From JAKLIH01 sp964618955 (lineage in GTDB: Bacteria; Patescibacteriota; Minisyncoccia; UBA6257; JAKLIH01): a DNA stretch of 25,526 nt. Both the position numbers and the translations under genes were made by a program. The stretch lies in NCBI GenBank assembly GCA_964618955.1, contig CAZUBO010000010.1, positions 1 through 25,526 of the forward strand, in the 5' to 3' direction. Below, in pieces: positions 15,838-24,184 of this stretch (position 1 is the stretch's first letter; each line of letters opens with the position of its first letter). Below the pieces are notes generated by a model. That model had not been told where the DNA came from and ran no database searches. It worked only from the letters and a program-made list of their open reading frames with translations.

Positions 15838-16614
15838 ATGCTTTCAAAATTTATTTATCAAATGCGAAAAAAGAATAATTTCACTCAAGAATTCTTGGCT
15901 AATAAATTAGGGGTTTCTAGGCCAACATATTGTCAAATTGAAAACGGAGAAAGAGACATAACAATTAATGAAGCAAAAAAATTAGCTGATATTTTTGGAA
16001 TTAAATTCAATGATTTTTTAGAGGGTAAAGAGAACGAGATTATAGTTAAATTAGAAAAAGAAAAGAAGGATTTAAAAGAGATGAAAATTGAAATAAGGAT
16101 TGATGTGCCTCAGAAGAATATAAAGAAATTAAAAGAAGTTTTGTTATATGTTTTATCAAAGGTTAGTGCTAAGCCAAATGTTGGCGAAACGGTTATATAT
16201 AAACTTTTGTATTTTATTGATTTTGATTATTATGAAAAATACGAAGAGCAATTAATAGGAGCCACATATATTAAAAACCATTATGGACCAACGCCAGTAG
16301 AATTCAAAATGGTAGTATCGGATATGATTAAAAAAGGAGAGGTAGAGGTTGTTGAAAGTAAATATTTTAATCATATACAGAAGAAATATTTACCGACAAG
16401 AGATGCGAATTTATCAATTTTAAGTGCACAAGAATTACAACTTATAAATGATGTAATAATACGTTTGAGTGATAAAAATGCAAATGAGCTAAGTAATTAT
16501 TCTCATGAAGATATACCTTGAATTGTAGCTAAAGACAACGAGCCTATAGAATATGAAACTGTATTCTACAGAACCGATAAAACATCTGTAAGAAGCTATG
16601 ATGATGAATCTTAA
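15838..16614 (+). CDS. Panacea-type antitoxin: XRE HTH + DUF4065
   Basis: 258 residues with one UGA Trp. The N-terminal XRE helix-turn-helix (about 1-60: 'MRKKNNFTQEFLANKLGVSRPTYCQIENGER') is followed by a charged linker and a Panacea/DUF4065 (SocA-like) domain (about 105-200: 'VGETVIYKLLYFIDFDYYEKY', 'IGATYIKNHYGPTP', 'MIKKGEVEV'). Panacea proteins are the antitoxins of PanAT systems and neutralise many unrelated toxins; those with an HTH also autoregulate. The 3' end overlaps the next gene by 11-17 bp, typical of TA operons. Promoter and inverted repeats upstream agree with autorepression. The family call is good; activity is inferred. Confidence 0.82.
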
Positions 16615-16972
16615 TTATTCTGAAACAATTGAATTTCAGAGAGATTTTAAAAGGTTGTTAAAAAAATTTCAATCTTTGGATGTTGATTTCGAACGTTCCA
16701 GAAGATCGGTAATTGAAGTATTTCATATCGGAAAGATTAATAACAACAGTATTTTTCAAATTCAAGGTTTTGGTACAGAAAAAATCAAGATTTTTAAGCT
16801 TAAAAAATTTGCTTGTAAATATCTTAAGAGTTTTGGAGTTAGAAGCGGTATTAGAATTATTTATGCATATAATTGCGAGGAAAATACGGTAACTTTTATC
16901 CAAATATATTTTAAAGGGCAAGAAGAAAATGAAAACAGACAAAGAATTGAGGATTATTTAAGCAGTTTATAG
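16598..16972 (+). CDS. RelE/ParE-like toxin partner of the Panacea antitoxin
   Basis: About 122-124 residues, with possible starts at ATG 16598, 16601 or 16604, all within the antitoxin's last codons. 'YSETIEFQRDFKRLLKKFQSLDVDFE' as the first helices, 'FHIGKINNNSIFQIQGFG', a central basic strand 'FKLKKFACKYLKSFGVRSGIRIIYAY' and a final 'VTFIQIYFKGQEENENRQRIEDYL' match the RelE/ParE/HigB fold. These toxins cleave mRNA on the ribosome or poison gyrase; which one cannot be told. No Trp. Gene overlap implies coupled translation. Superfamily assignment is from pattern, not a search. Confidence 0.65.
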   Translation: MMMNLNYSETIEFQRDFKRLLKKFQSLDVDFERSRRSVIEVFHIGKINNNSIFQIQGFGTEKIKIFKLKKFACKYLKSFGVRSGIRIIYAYNCEENTVTFIQIYFKGQEENENRQRIEDYLSSL

Positions 16973-17031
16973 CTGTGTGGTAAGTAATTTAATTATAAGA
17001 TTCTTAAAGAACGAGAATTTAGAAGGGAAAC

Positions 17032-17117
17032 AACTTGTGCAAAAAATGCACAAGTTCGGGATTTATCTGGAATATGAGCTGGGAGAAAATCCAACTATCC
17101 GGAAATTCCGGATAGTT
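17032..17117 (+). repeat. Two palindromes in decayed DNA
   Basis: 10-bp arms 17032-17041 / 17047-17056 (AACTTGTGCA / TGCACAAGTT), and 12-bp arms 17093-17104 / 17106-17117 around a single A (centre CCGGAA-A-TTCCGG). The second shares its CGGAAATTCCG centre with 19882-19898. Confidence 0.65.
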
Positions 17118-17141
17118 CAAAAGGAAGCTTTAAAAGGCATA

Positions 17142-17169
17142 AAACCAAAGGGTAATTCCTTTGGTTTTT
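17142..17169 (+). terminator. Intrinsic terminator after the TA operon region
   Basis: 10-bp stem 17142-17151 / 17158-17167 (AAACCAAAGG / CCTTTGGTTT) followed by T. It probably ends the Panacea TA transcript. Confidence 0.8.
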
Positions 17170-17174
17170 GGTTG

Positions 17175-17410
17175 TTGCAAATTGGTTAAAAATTTGCTAT
17201 ATTATATCCATAGGAGAAATCCTAGAAAACTGTAAATTTTAACTAAAAGATCAGCTATTTAATTAATGAGAAAGTCAATTTTATTTATGAATATTCTTTT
17301 TTTAAATAATTTTTATCATTTGAATGAACAAAATACAAATAATAGTTTTACACATAGTGTAAATCGTTTTGTTTATGTAAATTAATTGGATAGTTGTTAA
17401 GAATTTAATC
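17175..17410 (+). promoter_or_regulatory. Promoter and ~200-nt leader of the RNase Y gene
   Basis: TTGCAA (17175-17180), 17-bp spacer, TATATT (17198-17203). The start codon is at 17411, so the leader is about 200 nt and AT-rich. It holds a 7-bp inverted repeat TTTACAC-ATA-GTGTAAA near 17349-17365 and no convincing gene. Most leaders here are about 20-100 nt. Autoregulation of a decay nuclease through its own leader is possible (inference). Confidence 0.45.
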
Positions 17411-18937
17411 ATGTTAAATAATCCAATGGTGATTGGAATTGTGCTCCTTGTATTAGGAAGCATAATTGGGTATTTTGTTAGACAATATTTAGCAGTGTCT
17501 AAAGCTGATTCAGTAGAAGGCCAATTGAAAATTAAAATTCAAGAGACTAAAGATGAAGCCAAAGAGATTGTTTTAAAAGCTAAGGAAGAAGCTACACATA
17601 TCTTAGAAGATATCCGAAGGGATGAACGAGAAAGAAAAGAACAGACTGATAAGATTGAGTCTCGATTATTAAAGAGAGAAGAATTATTAGATCGTAGACA
17701 AACTGAGATTGATCAAAGTCAGAAGAAGACGGAAGATGATATTGCGAAATTGAGAATTATCAAAGAAGATATTTTAGCAATGAAAGAATCAGAAGAGAAA
17801 CTTCTATCAGAGATAGCTAATATGGATAAGGAATCAGCTAAGAAGATTTTGTTACAAAAAGTAGAAGATGATAGTAAACAAGAATTATTGACCGCTATCA
17901 AGGTTTTGGATAATACCAAAAAAGAAGAGATTGAAAAGAAAGTTGAAGATATTATGATCTCTTCAATTCAAAGATATGGCCATGGTAATGCGAGCGAACA
18001 TTTAATTTCTACAGTACAAATAACTTCCGAAGATATCAAAGGAAGAATTATTGGTAAGGAAGGAAGAAACATTCGTCATTTTGAAAAAGTATCAGGGGTA
18101 GAATTGATAATTGATGATTCTCCTGATATGATTACCTTATCATCTTTTAATCCAATACGAAGAGAGATTGCTAAGATGGCTTTAGAGAAGTTGATTTTGG
18201 ATGGTAGAATTCAACCTTCAAAGATTGAAGAGAAGGTTTTACAAGCTGAGCAAGAGATTAAGGATATTATTAAGAAGGCTGGGGAGGAAGCAGTATATCA
18301 GATTGGTATATTAGATTTACCACCAGAATTAGTATTCTTATTAGGTAGATTGAAATTTAGAACTAGCTATAGTCAGAATGTTTTAACTCATTCTTTGGAA
18401 GTCGCTATGTTGTCAGGTATGATTGCGGCTGAATTAGGAGCTGATGTGATGGTAGCTAAGAAGGCTGGCTTATTACATGATATTGGTAAAGCGATAGACT
18501 ATGAATTAGAAGGATCTCATGTAGAGATTGGAAAGAGAATCTTACAAAAATACAATGTAAAAGAAGAGATTATTAAAGCAATGCAATCCCATCATGAAGA
18601 TTATCCAGTCGATACTGTTGAAGGAGCTATCATTATGGCAGCTGACGCTATCTCAGCTTCTCGCCCAGGAGCTAGAAAAGAGAATCTAGAGAATTACTTA
18701 AAGAGACTAGAAGACTTAGAGAAGATTGCTACTTCATTTAAGGAGATTGAAAAGGCTTATGCTATTCAAGCGGGTAGAGAATTAAGAGTCTTTGTTTATC
18801 CAGATAAGACTGATGATTATGGTACAGCTAAATTAGCAAAGCAGATTGCTGATAAGATTAAAGAAGAGATGGACTTTTATGGAGAGATTAAGATATTAGT
18901 TGTTCGAGAGACTAGAGTCATTGAATACGTGAAATAG
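17411..18937 (+). CDS. rny: Ribonuclease Y
   Basis: 508 residues, the usual length. N-terminal membrane anchor (about residues 5-24), a long charged coiled coil (about 30-180), KH domain with 'GRIIGKEGRN' (211-220), and the HD hydrolase domain with 'THSLEVA' (His327) and 'LLHDIGK' (His356-Asp357), then the C-terminal domain. RNase Y is the membrane-bound endonuclease that starts mRNA decay in bacteria lacking RNase E. No Trp codons. Monocistronic: long leader upstream, a GAAA-loop terminator 5 bp after the stop. Confidence 0.97.
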   Translation: MLNNPMVIGIVLLVLGSIIGYFVRQYLAVSKADSVEGQLKIKIQETKDEAKEIVLKAKEEATHILEDIRRDERERKEQTDKIESRLLKREELLDRRQTEIDQSQKKTEDDIAKLRIIKEDILAMKESEEKLLSEIANMDKESAKKILLQKVEDDSKQELLTAIKVLDNTKKEEIEKKVEDIMISSIQRYGHGNASEHLISTVQITSEDIKGRIIGKEGRNIRHFEKVSGVELIIDDSPDMITLSSFNPIRREIAKMALEKLILDGRIQPSKIEEKVLQAEQEIKDIIKKAGEEAVYQIGILDLPPELVFLLGRLKFRTSYSQNVLTHSLEVAMLSGMIAAELGADVMVAKKAGLLHDIGKAIDYELEGSHVEIGKRILQKYNVKEEIIKAMQSHHEDYPVDTVEGAIIMAADAISASRPGARKENLENYLKRLEDLEKIATSFKEIEKAYAIQAGRELRVFVYPDKTDDYGTAKLAKQIADKIKEEMDFYGEIKILVVRETRVIEYVK

Positions 18938-18941
18938 CAAG

Positions 18942-18963
18942 AACCGCCGAAAGGCGGTTTTTG
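18942..18963 (+). terminator. Intrinsic terminator after rny
   Basis: 7-bp GC-rich stem AACCGCC (18942-18948) / GGCGGTT (18953-18959) with GAAA tetraloop and T run. Confidence 0.9.
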
Positions 18964-18995
18964 GAATTAGAGTTTTTAATCTTTAAAATTATCAT

Positions 18996-19853
18996 ATGAT
19001 TACAAGTTGAAACAAACAATTTAAAAAAGAAGTAAATTATTTTCCAATTATAAACGCTTTTTGCGTTTCTAATAACAATCGCATTAAAGTTTTGAAAGAT
19101 ATATTAAAAAGCTCTAAGAATAATGAATTTTCAAAATATGATAGGAAAATAGTTTGGTTTAAAAACCCTATTGAAAAGATTGTTTTAAAGTATTGTTGTT
19201 TTGATCTTGATTATACAATAATTACTTGTTTAAATAAAATACAAAAAACATATAATATTATATATTATGGAAAAGAACGAATTGATAAAGAGTTGTTAAG
19301 GGATATTTTAGAAAAAACAAAAATATCTAAGGATAAAATTAATATTATCTGTTTTAATAAACCTAAGATCTCCAATTTTGAAACTTTTAATATTTTAAAA
19401 AAAGAAGTTAAGAAATACAAAATAGATGATAAGGGGTTAATTAAAGAATACTTGCTATTAGATAAGAAGATTCAAAAAACTATTAATAATTTAAAAAATA
19501 AAGAAAGTTTAGAAGGATTTGATTTTTTGATAAGTAAGCTAAAAACAATCAAAAGCCCTGTTTTGTGTTTGGTTTTGGATAATCAGATTCAGGGATTGAT
19601 TGGTCCAATGAATATTTTCAAAGATGCAGATAATAACAAAATTGTTAGTGCTTTTTATTTTGGAGTTAGCGAAAAGTATAGAAGGCAAGGTTATGGAGAG
19701 TTGCTATTTAAAAGCTTTATTAATCTATGCTATTTTAAAGGAATAAAATATTTTTTAGTTACGAATAGAAAAGAGAACAAGGCGGCGATGTTTTATAAGA
19801 AAATGGGGGCTAAGTTAGGTAATAAATATTATAAGATTAAAAATGTTAGTTAA
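18996..19853 (+). CDS. GNAT-family acetyltransferase with N-terminal extension
   Basis: 285 residues from ATG 18996. This start is found only by reading UGA (19008-19010) as Trp ('MITS[W]NKQF'); otherwise the frame appears to begin at TTG 19092. The C-terminal ~100 residues are a GNAT domain: 'PVLCLVLDNQIQGLIG', 'SAFYFGVSEKYRRQGYGELL' (the acetyl-CoA pyrophosphate-binding Q/RxxGxG/A motif), 'FLVTNRKENKAAMFYKKMGAKL'. The N-terminal ~170 residues, Lys-rich, are not recognised and may recognise the substrate. Probably cytoplasmic N-acetyltransferase with unknown acceptor. It lies alone between the rny terminator and decayed DNA. Confidence 0.75.
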
Positions 19854-20101
19854 GTGTAAAAAGTTGTTAAAAGATTCAGTCATTCGGAAATTCCGAATAA
19901 CTGAAGATAGCAGTAAAAATTTCAGTTGGCAAGGATTACTTGACAACTGCCCAAAATAGCAAGCAATATAGAGGAAAAAACAATTAGGAATGGCCTTGGT
20001 ATGTGTAAATTTTGCACACACTGAGGTAGTGATAAGCCTTACAATAGTATTCTTATTCTTTAGGGGCTTATGGTTGGGATATAAAGCTATTTGGAAAAGA
20101 A
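19854..20101 (+). repeat. Gene-free stretch with palindromes and RhuM-like fragments
   Basis: A 31-bp imperfect palindrome (19875-19905) has centre ATTCGGAA-A-TTCCGAAT and outer arms TTCAGT/ACTGAA. Plus-strand reading gives 'DSVIRKFRIT', minus-strand reading 'SVIRNFRMTES'. Near 20000-20022 the minus strand reads 'SVCAKFTHT' from an imperfect TGTGTAAA/TTTGCACACA repeat. These resemble alternative versions of one RhuM-family segment, but no full gene exists. CAGTTG/CAACTG near 19922-19948 is a further small inverted repeat. Confidence 0.45.
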
Positions 20102-20130
20102 TTGTAAAAAATATATAGATATGATATACT
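20102..20130 (+). promoter_or_regulatory. Promoter of the HepT-like/aspS/ndk genes
   Basis: TTGTAA (20102-20107), 17-bp spacer, TATACT (20125-20130). The three following genes are separated by only 16-17 bp, with no other strong promoter visible. Confidence 0.6.
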
Positions 20131-20154
20131 AAAGGTAATAATAAAAAAAGAGAT

Positions 20155-20574
20155 ATGACGAGTAAAGCGTTTATTACAAAAAGAGTTAATTTGGTAAAGA
20201 AATATCTGGAGATTATTCGTCGATTAGCAAAGTTCTCTAAAGACGATATACAAAATGATGATATGATTAGAGGGTCAGTTGAATGATATGTATATATAAT
20301 TTGCCAGATATGTATTGACTTGGCTAATATTGTTATTGGTTATAAAGACGAAAGAAAGCCAATAAGTATGAATGAAAGTTTTTTGATTTTAGCGGAAGAG
20401 AAGATTATTAATTCTAATTTAGTCGATACAATGATGAAGCTAGTAGAAATTAGGAATATGTTGGCTTTTGATTATGACAAAATTAATTATGATATTATTG
20501 TTGATGTTCTAAATAATAAAGTAAAAGATATTGACAAGTTTGTATTAGTAATTGAAAAGAAAATATTAAAATAA
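20155..20574 (+). CDS. HepT-like HEPN-domain protein (DUF86), catalytic His replaced
   Basis: 139 residues with one UGA Trp ('RGSVE[W]YVYIICQ'). The four-helix HEPN pattern of HepT/DUF86 is visible: 'IRGSVEWYVYIICQICIDLANIVI', then 'MMKLVEIRNMLAFDYDKIN' (from about residue 93). HepT RNases carry Rx4-6H here, normally 'RNxLxHxY'; this protein has Arg100 but Phe105 in place of His, with Tyr107 kept. It is therefore probably inactive as an RNase or differently active. The partner MntA nucleotidyltransferase is not adjacent; aspS follows after 16 bp. Domain call is from pattern; 'solitary, degenerate HEPN' is the inference. Confidence 0.68.
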
Positions 20575-20590
20575 AAATAAATAATATAAT

Positions 20591-22012
20591 ATGAAAGAAA
20601 TATATATTAAAGACGCTATTAATTTAATTGGTCAAGAAGTTGATTTCTATGGCTGAGTAGAGACTAGAAGAGACCATGGTAAGATCGTATTCATTGACTT
20701 GAAGGATTCAACGGGTACAATCCAAACAGTTTGTGGTCCTTGAATGGGCGAGGATTATACTTTGGCTGAGAAGGTACGTTCGGAATGAGTTTTGAAATTA
20801 ACTGGATTAGTTAAGGCTAGACCAGATAATATGAAGAATGAAAAGATTCCTTTAGGAGGAATTGAATTTGAAGTTAAAAAAGTTGTAATTTTGAATGAAG
20901 CTAATACTCATCCTTTTGATGTCTATGGTGATGGTAAAGATATTGGGGAAGAGATTAGGTTGGGCAAGAAGTATTTGGATTTGAAAAGACCAAGAATGAG
21001 AGACAATCTAACTAAGAGAGCTTTGCTATTTAAATATGTTCGAGACTATCTATACAAGAAAGATTTTTTGGAGATTGATACTCCATATTTGACAAAGTCA
21101 ACTCCTGAAGGAGCTAGAGATTTTTTAGTACCTTCACGATTAGGCGCTGGACTATTCTATGCTTTACCACAGTCGCCACAGCAATACAAACAAATGTTGA
21201 TGGTATCTCAAGTTGAAAGATATTTTCAAATTGTTCGATGCTTTAGAGACGAAGACCCAAGAGGTGATAGACAACCAGAATTTACCCAATTGGATATTGA
21301 AGTAAGTTTTAAATCGGAAGAACAGATAATGGATTTAGTAGAACAAATGATCAAAGAATTAGTTGAGAATTTGTATCCTGAAAAACATTTTACGGAATTT
21401 CCATTCCCAAGAATTGAATATTCGGAGGCAATGGCAAAATACAATTCCGATAAGCCAGACATTCGAAAAGACAAGAATGATAAGAATGAATTAGGTTTTG
21501 CTTTTATTGTGAAGTTTCCAATGTTCGAATGAAAAGAAAAACAATACAATGAAGAAGCTCACTTTGGAGCAGTTCATCATCCTTTTACAAAAATACGTTT
21601 TGAGGAAGGAATGAGTACTGAGCAAAAAGTAAAATTAATTAAAGAAAATACTAAAGAATTAGGAGCTTATCAGTATGATGTAGCTTTGAATGGTTGTGAA
21701 GTTGCTGGTGGATCTATCAGAGAGACTGATCCAGTAATACTAGAAGCAGTATTTGAAGCTTTGGGGAATAAGGTAGAAGACTTCAGAACTCAATTTGCTC
21801 ACTATATCGAGATGTTTGGATATGGAGTACCACCTCATGGAGGAATTGCTTTTGGACTAGATAGATTATTAATGATATTACAAAATGAAGATAGTATTAG
21901 GGAAGTAATACCATTTCCAAAGACAGGGGATAATAAAGACTTAATGATGAACTCACCATCATTAGTTGTGGATTCACAGTTGAAGGAATTACATATTAAA
22001 ATTGATAAATAA
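20591..22012 (+). CDS. aspS: Aspartyl-tRNA synthetase (bacterial type, without GAD insertion)
   Basis: 473 residues against about 590 in E. coli. The N-terminal OB-fold anticodon-binding domain has three UGA codons, one at the conserved 'YG[W]VETRRDHG'. The catalytic domain includes 'QSPQQYKQMLM', motif 2 'FRDEDPRGDRQPEFTQLD', 'FPMFE[W]' with UGA at an invariant Trp, and motif 3 'GGIAFGLDRL' (about residue 417 on). The ~120-residue GAD domain of bacterial AspRS is missing, accounting for the short length. All four Trp are UGA. Whether it is discriminating (Asp only) or also charges tRNA-Asn cannot be told safely. Start ATG 20591 lies 16 bp after the HepT-like gene; ndk follows after 17 bp. 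Confidence 0.95.
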
Positions 22013-22029
22013 AAAATTAAAAATATATT

Positions 22030-22617
22030 ATGAGTAACAAAGCTGAAAGAACTTTGGTGGTTTTAAAACCAGACACAATTCAAAGAAATTTAATTGGAGA
22101 TGTCATATCTCGTTTTGAAAGAGCCGGATTAAAAATAATTGCCATGAAATTTTTATTACCAACTCGAGAGATAGCTTACAAACATTATGTTAAAAGTGAA
22201 GAAGAAGTCATTGCTTTAGGCAATAGATCTATTGAAGGAAATAAAAAAAGAGGAATTGAAGTTACTGGAGAGCCAAAAGAAATTGGTCAAAGAATTATGA
22301 ATAGATTGGTTGAATATTTAGCTCATAGTCCTGTTGTGGCTATGGTATTAGAAGGTAATAATTCAATTCAAATTGTTAGAAAATTGGTTGGATCTACTGA
22401 ACCAACGTCATCAGATGTTGGAACTATTAGAGGAGATTATACTATTGATTCATATGATTTAGCCGATGCTGATAGCAGGGCTATTAGAAATTTAGTACAT
22501 GCTTCGGCTAATCAAGTAGATGTGGATTATGAAATTCCTGTATGGTTTTCTGAAAACGAAATCTATAGCTATAAAAATATTAGAGATGCCGTGTTGTATG
22601 ATGAAAGTTTTAATTAA
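22030..22617 (+). CDS. ndk: Nucleoside diphosphate kinase
   Basis: 195 residues; usual Ndk is about 140-150. Conserved: 'ERTLVVLKPD' (residues 6-15), 'RFERAGLKIIAMK' (28-40), 'PVVAMVLEGNNSI', 'IRGDY', and the active site 'NLVHASAN' with phospho-His157. The extra length is an insertion of about 35 residues (about 54-88) after 'HY', the place where normal Ndk has a short helical loop. It balances NTP pools through a phosphohistidine intermediate. Its single Trp is UGG. Likely co-transcribed with aspS. Confidence 0.95.
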   Translation: MSNKAERTLVVLKPDTIQRNLIGDVISRFERAGLKIIAMKFLLPTREIAYKHYVKSEEEVIALGNRSIEGNKKRGIEVTGEPKEIGQRIMNRLVEYLAHSPVVAMVLEGNNSIQIVRKLVGSTEPTSSDVGTIRGDYTIDSYDLADADSRAIRNLVHASANQVDVDYEIPVWFSENEIYSYKNIRDAVLYDESFN

Positions 22618-22625
22618 GAAATTTC

Positions 22626-22651
22626 AAACCTCTGGCTAATATTAGAGGTTT
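22626..22651 (+). terminator. Weak terminator-like hairpin after ndk
   Basis: 8-bp stem AAACCTCT (22626-22633) / AGAGGTTT (22644-22651). Only a short T run follows, so termination is uncertain. Between it and 22760 I see only a TTTGTGCACAAA palindrome (22727-22738). Confidence 0.4.
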
Positions 22652-22759
22652 CCTAAATGGAAAATTTATTGTAGCTAGGGATTCTATATTTTTGAAAAAA
22701 GTAATAGTTGATATATGTATTTTTAATTTGTGCACAAAATGTATATTACTAAATAATTC

Positions 22760-22836
22760 TTGACAAGAACTGAAAAGTTTGCTAAAGTGGTCATTAACAA
22801 CCGTCAAATGACCACTTTTGGCAATAACTGGTCATT
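22760..22836 (+). promoter_or_regulatory. Promoter and inverted-repeat operator of the second AAA/DUF4143 ATPase
   Basis: TTGACA (22760-22765), 17-bp spacer, TAAAGT (22783-22788). Then TGGTCATT (22788-22795), AATGACCA (22807-22814) and TGGTCATT (22829-22836). The last two form an 8-bp inverted repeat around a 14-nt centre holding TGGCAA. Spacings equal those upstream of the paralogue at 4797 within 1 bp, but the arm bases differ in a paired manner. Confidence 0.65.
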
Positions 22837-22863
22837 TGGTGAAAATAATTAACACAAAATATC

Positions 22864-24144
22864 ATGAAAAACAAATTAAGACAGATAATAGAGCGTCAAA
22901 AGCTTGAAAAAGAAAGGCTTTCGTTTCTAAAGGCCATTAATCGTCAAGAGAACAAAGAAGCTTTTAAGTATATAAACAATGACTTGATAAAGGTTATTAC
23001 TGGACCTAGACGTTGTGGGAAGTCGGTCTTTTCTTTTCAAGTTTTGAAGAATCAAGGCTATTCTTTTGCTTATGCCAATTTTGAAGATGAGGCATTGATA
23101 AAAGCTATTGATGATGATTATGATAAATTCACTGATGAACTAAACTTTATTTGTGGTAAGACTGATTATTTTGTTTTTGATGAAATTCAGAATTTAAAAC
23201 AATGAGAAATGTATTTGAACAAATTACAGAGAAGAGGGTTTAGGATGCTGGTGACAGGATCAAATGCTAAATTACTAAGTGGGGAATTGGCAACTTCTTT
23301 GACTGGCAGACATGTGGCTATAAACTTATTTCCGTTTAGTTTTCAAGAATTTTTAGATTTTAAATATCAAAAATCAAAACCAATAGAATCTCAATTACCT
23401 TATGAATTTGAATACTATTTAAAGCAAGGTGGTTTTCCTGAAACTTTAAAGCCTGAAGTAGATTCTTATTCGTATTTGAATGATTTAATACAAACAACAA
23501 TATTAAAAGACGTCTTGTTTAGACATGGACAGACAATTAAGAAAGGTAAAAAGTTAGAATTATTGGCTGATCATTTAATTGATAATTGTTGTCAATATAT
23601 TAGTTATAGAAAGCTAGCTATTTTTTTAGATATTAAGAGTCATAATACAGTTGACAAATATCTAGGATTTTTACAAGAAACTTTTTTGTTTTTTACTTTA
23701 GGCAAATACTCTTTTAAATATTCAGAGCGGGCATTGGCTGAACGGAAAATATATGTGATAGACAATGGATTGCTAACGGCTAGGAATTTATTTAATTCTC
23801 CTAATTTTGGAGTGTATTTTGAGAATTTAATTTTCTTAGAATTGTTAAGAAGGAATTACAGACCAAATTATGAATTGTTTTATTACAAAACAACTGATAA
23901 CAAAGAAGTTGATTTTGTAATAAAAGATTTGAATTCTAAAATTATACAATTAATTCAAGCATGTTATGATATCCAAGATGATAATACTGAGAAAAGAGAA
24001 GTGGCGGCTATATTAAAAGCTAGTCTGGAATTAAAATGTGATAATTTATTGATAATTACTAAAGATGTTGATAAAAAGGAGGTTATAGAGGGTAAAACAA
24101 TACAGTATATTCCAGCTTGAAAATGACTTTTAGGTTTGGAGTAA
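22864..24144 (+). CDS. AAA ATPase with C-terminal DUF4143 (second paralogue)
   Basis: 426 residues with three UGA Trp codons. Walker A 'GPRRCGKSV' (residues 47-55) and Walker B 'FVFDEIQN' (103-110) fall at the same positions as in the copy at 4797-6068. Shared segments also include 'SLTGRHVAINLFPFSF', 'GGFPETLK', 'GVYFENLIFLEL', 'YYKTTDNKEVDFV' and the Trp-rich end 'IPA[W]K[W]LLGLE'. The two are clearly paralogous over their full length but well diverged. No neighbouring partner gene is shared; each is followed by unrelated genes. Function of the family is unknown; the DUF4143 half has nuclease-fold-like residues. Confidence 0.86.
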
Positions 24145-24151
24145 TATGGTA

Positions 24152-24178
24152 TTGACAATTTAGAAAATGTGATATACT
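24152..24178 (+). promoter_or_regulatory. Promoter of the structured ncRNA
   Basis: TTGACA (24152-24157) and TATACT (24173-24178), spacer 15 bp (short; TACTTA at 17 bp is an alternative -10). The start is predicted near 24185, at the foot of the long RNA stem. Confidence 0.6.
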
Positions 24179-24184
24179 TAAAGT

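Larger units (their letters stand above)
16977..17189 (+). pseudogene. Decayed fragment resembling a RhuM-type protein
   Basis: A GTG-started frame gives 70 residues of which only 'GENPTIRKFRIVQKE' is recognisable, resembling the start of the conserved core of RhuM-like (Virulence_RhuM) proteins. In another frame, 'TTCAKNAQV' (from about 17030) matches an alternative version of the same family segment. No complete gene can be built in any frame. Its last codons run through a terminator hairpin, so it is unlikely to be a working gene. Family recognition is from memory of motif patterns. Confidence 0.35.

Noticed and set aside
17266..17385. 39-codon frame in the rny leader
   Set aside because: Composition is that of AT-rich non-coding DNA and there is no SD or recognisable feature; an upstream leader peptide remains possible.
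19092..19853. TTG 19092 as start of the GNAT gene
   Set aside because: Reading UGA as Trp extends the frame to an ATG at 18996, a better start.
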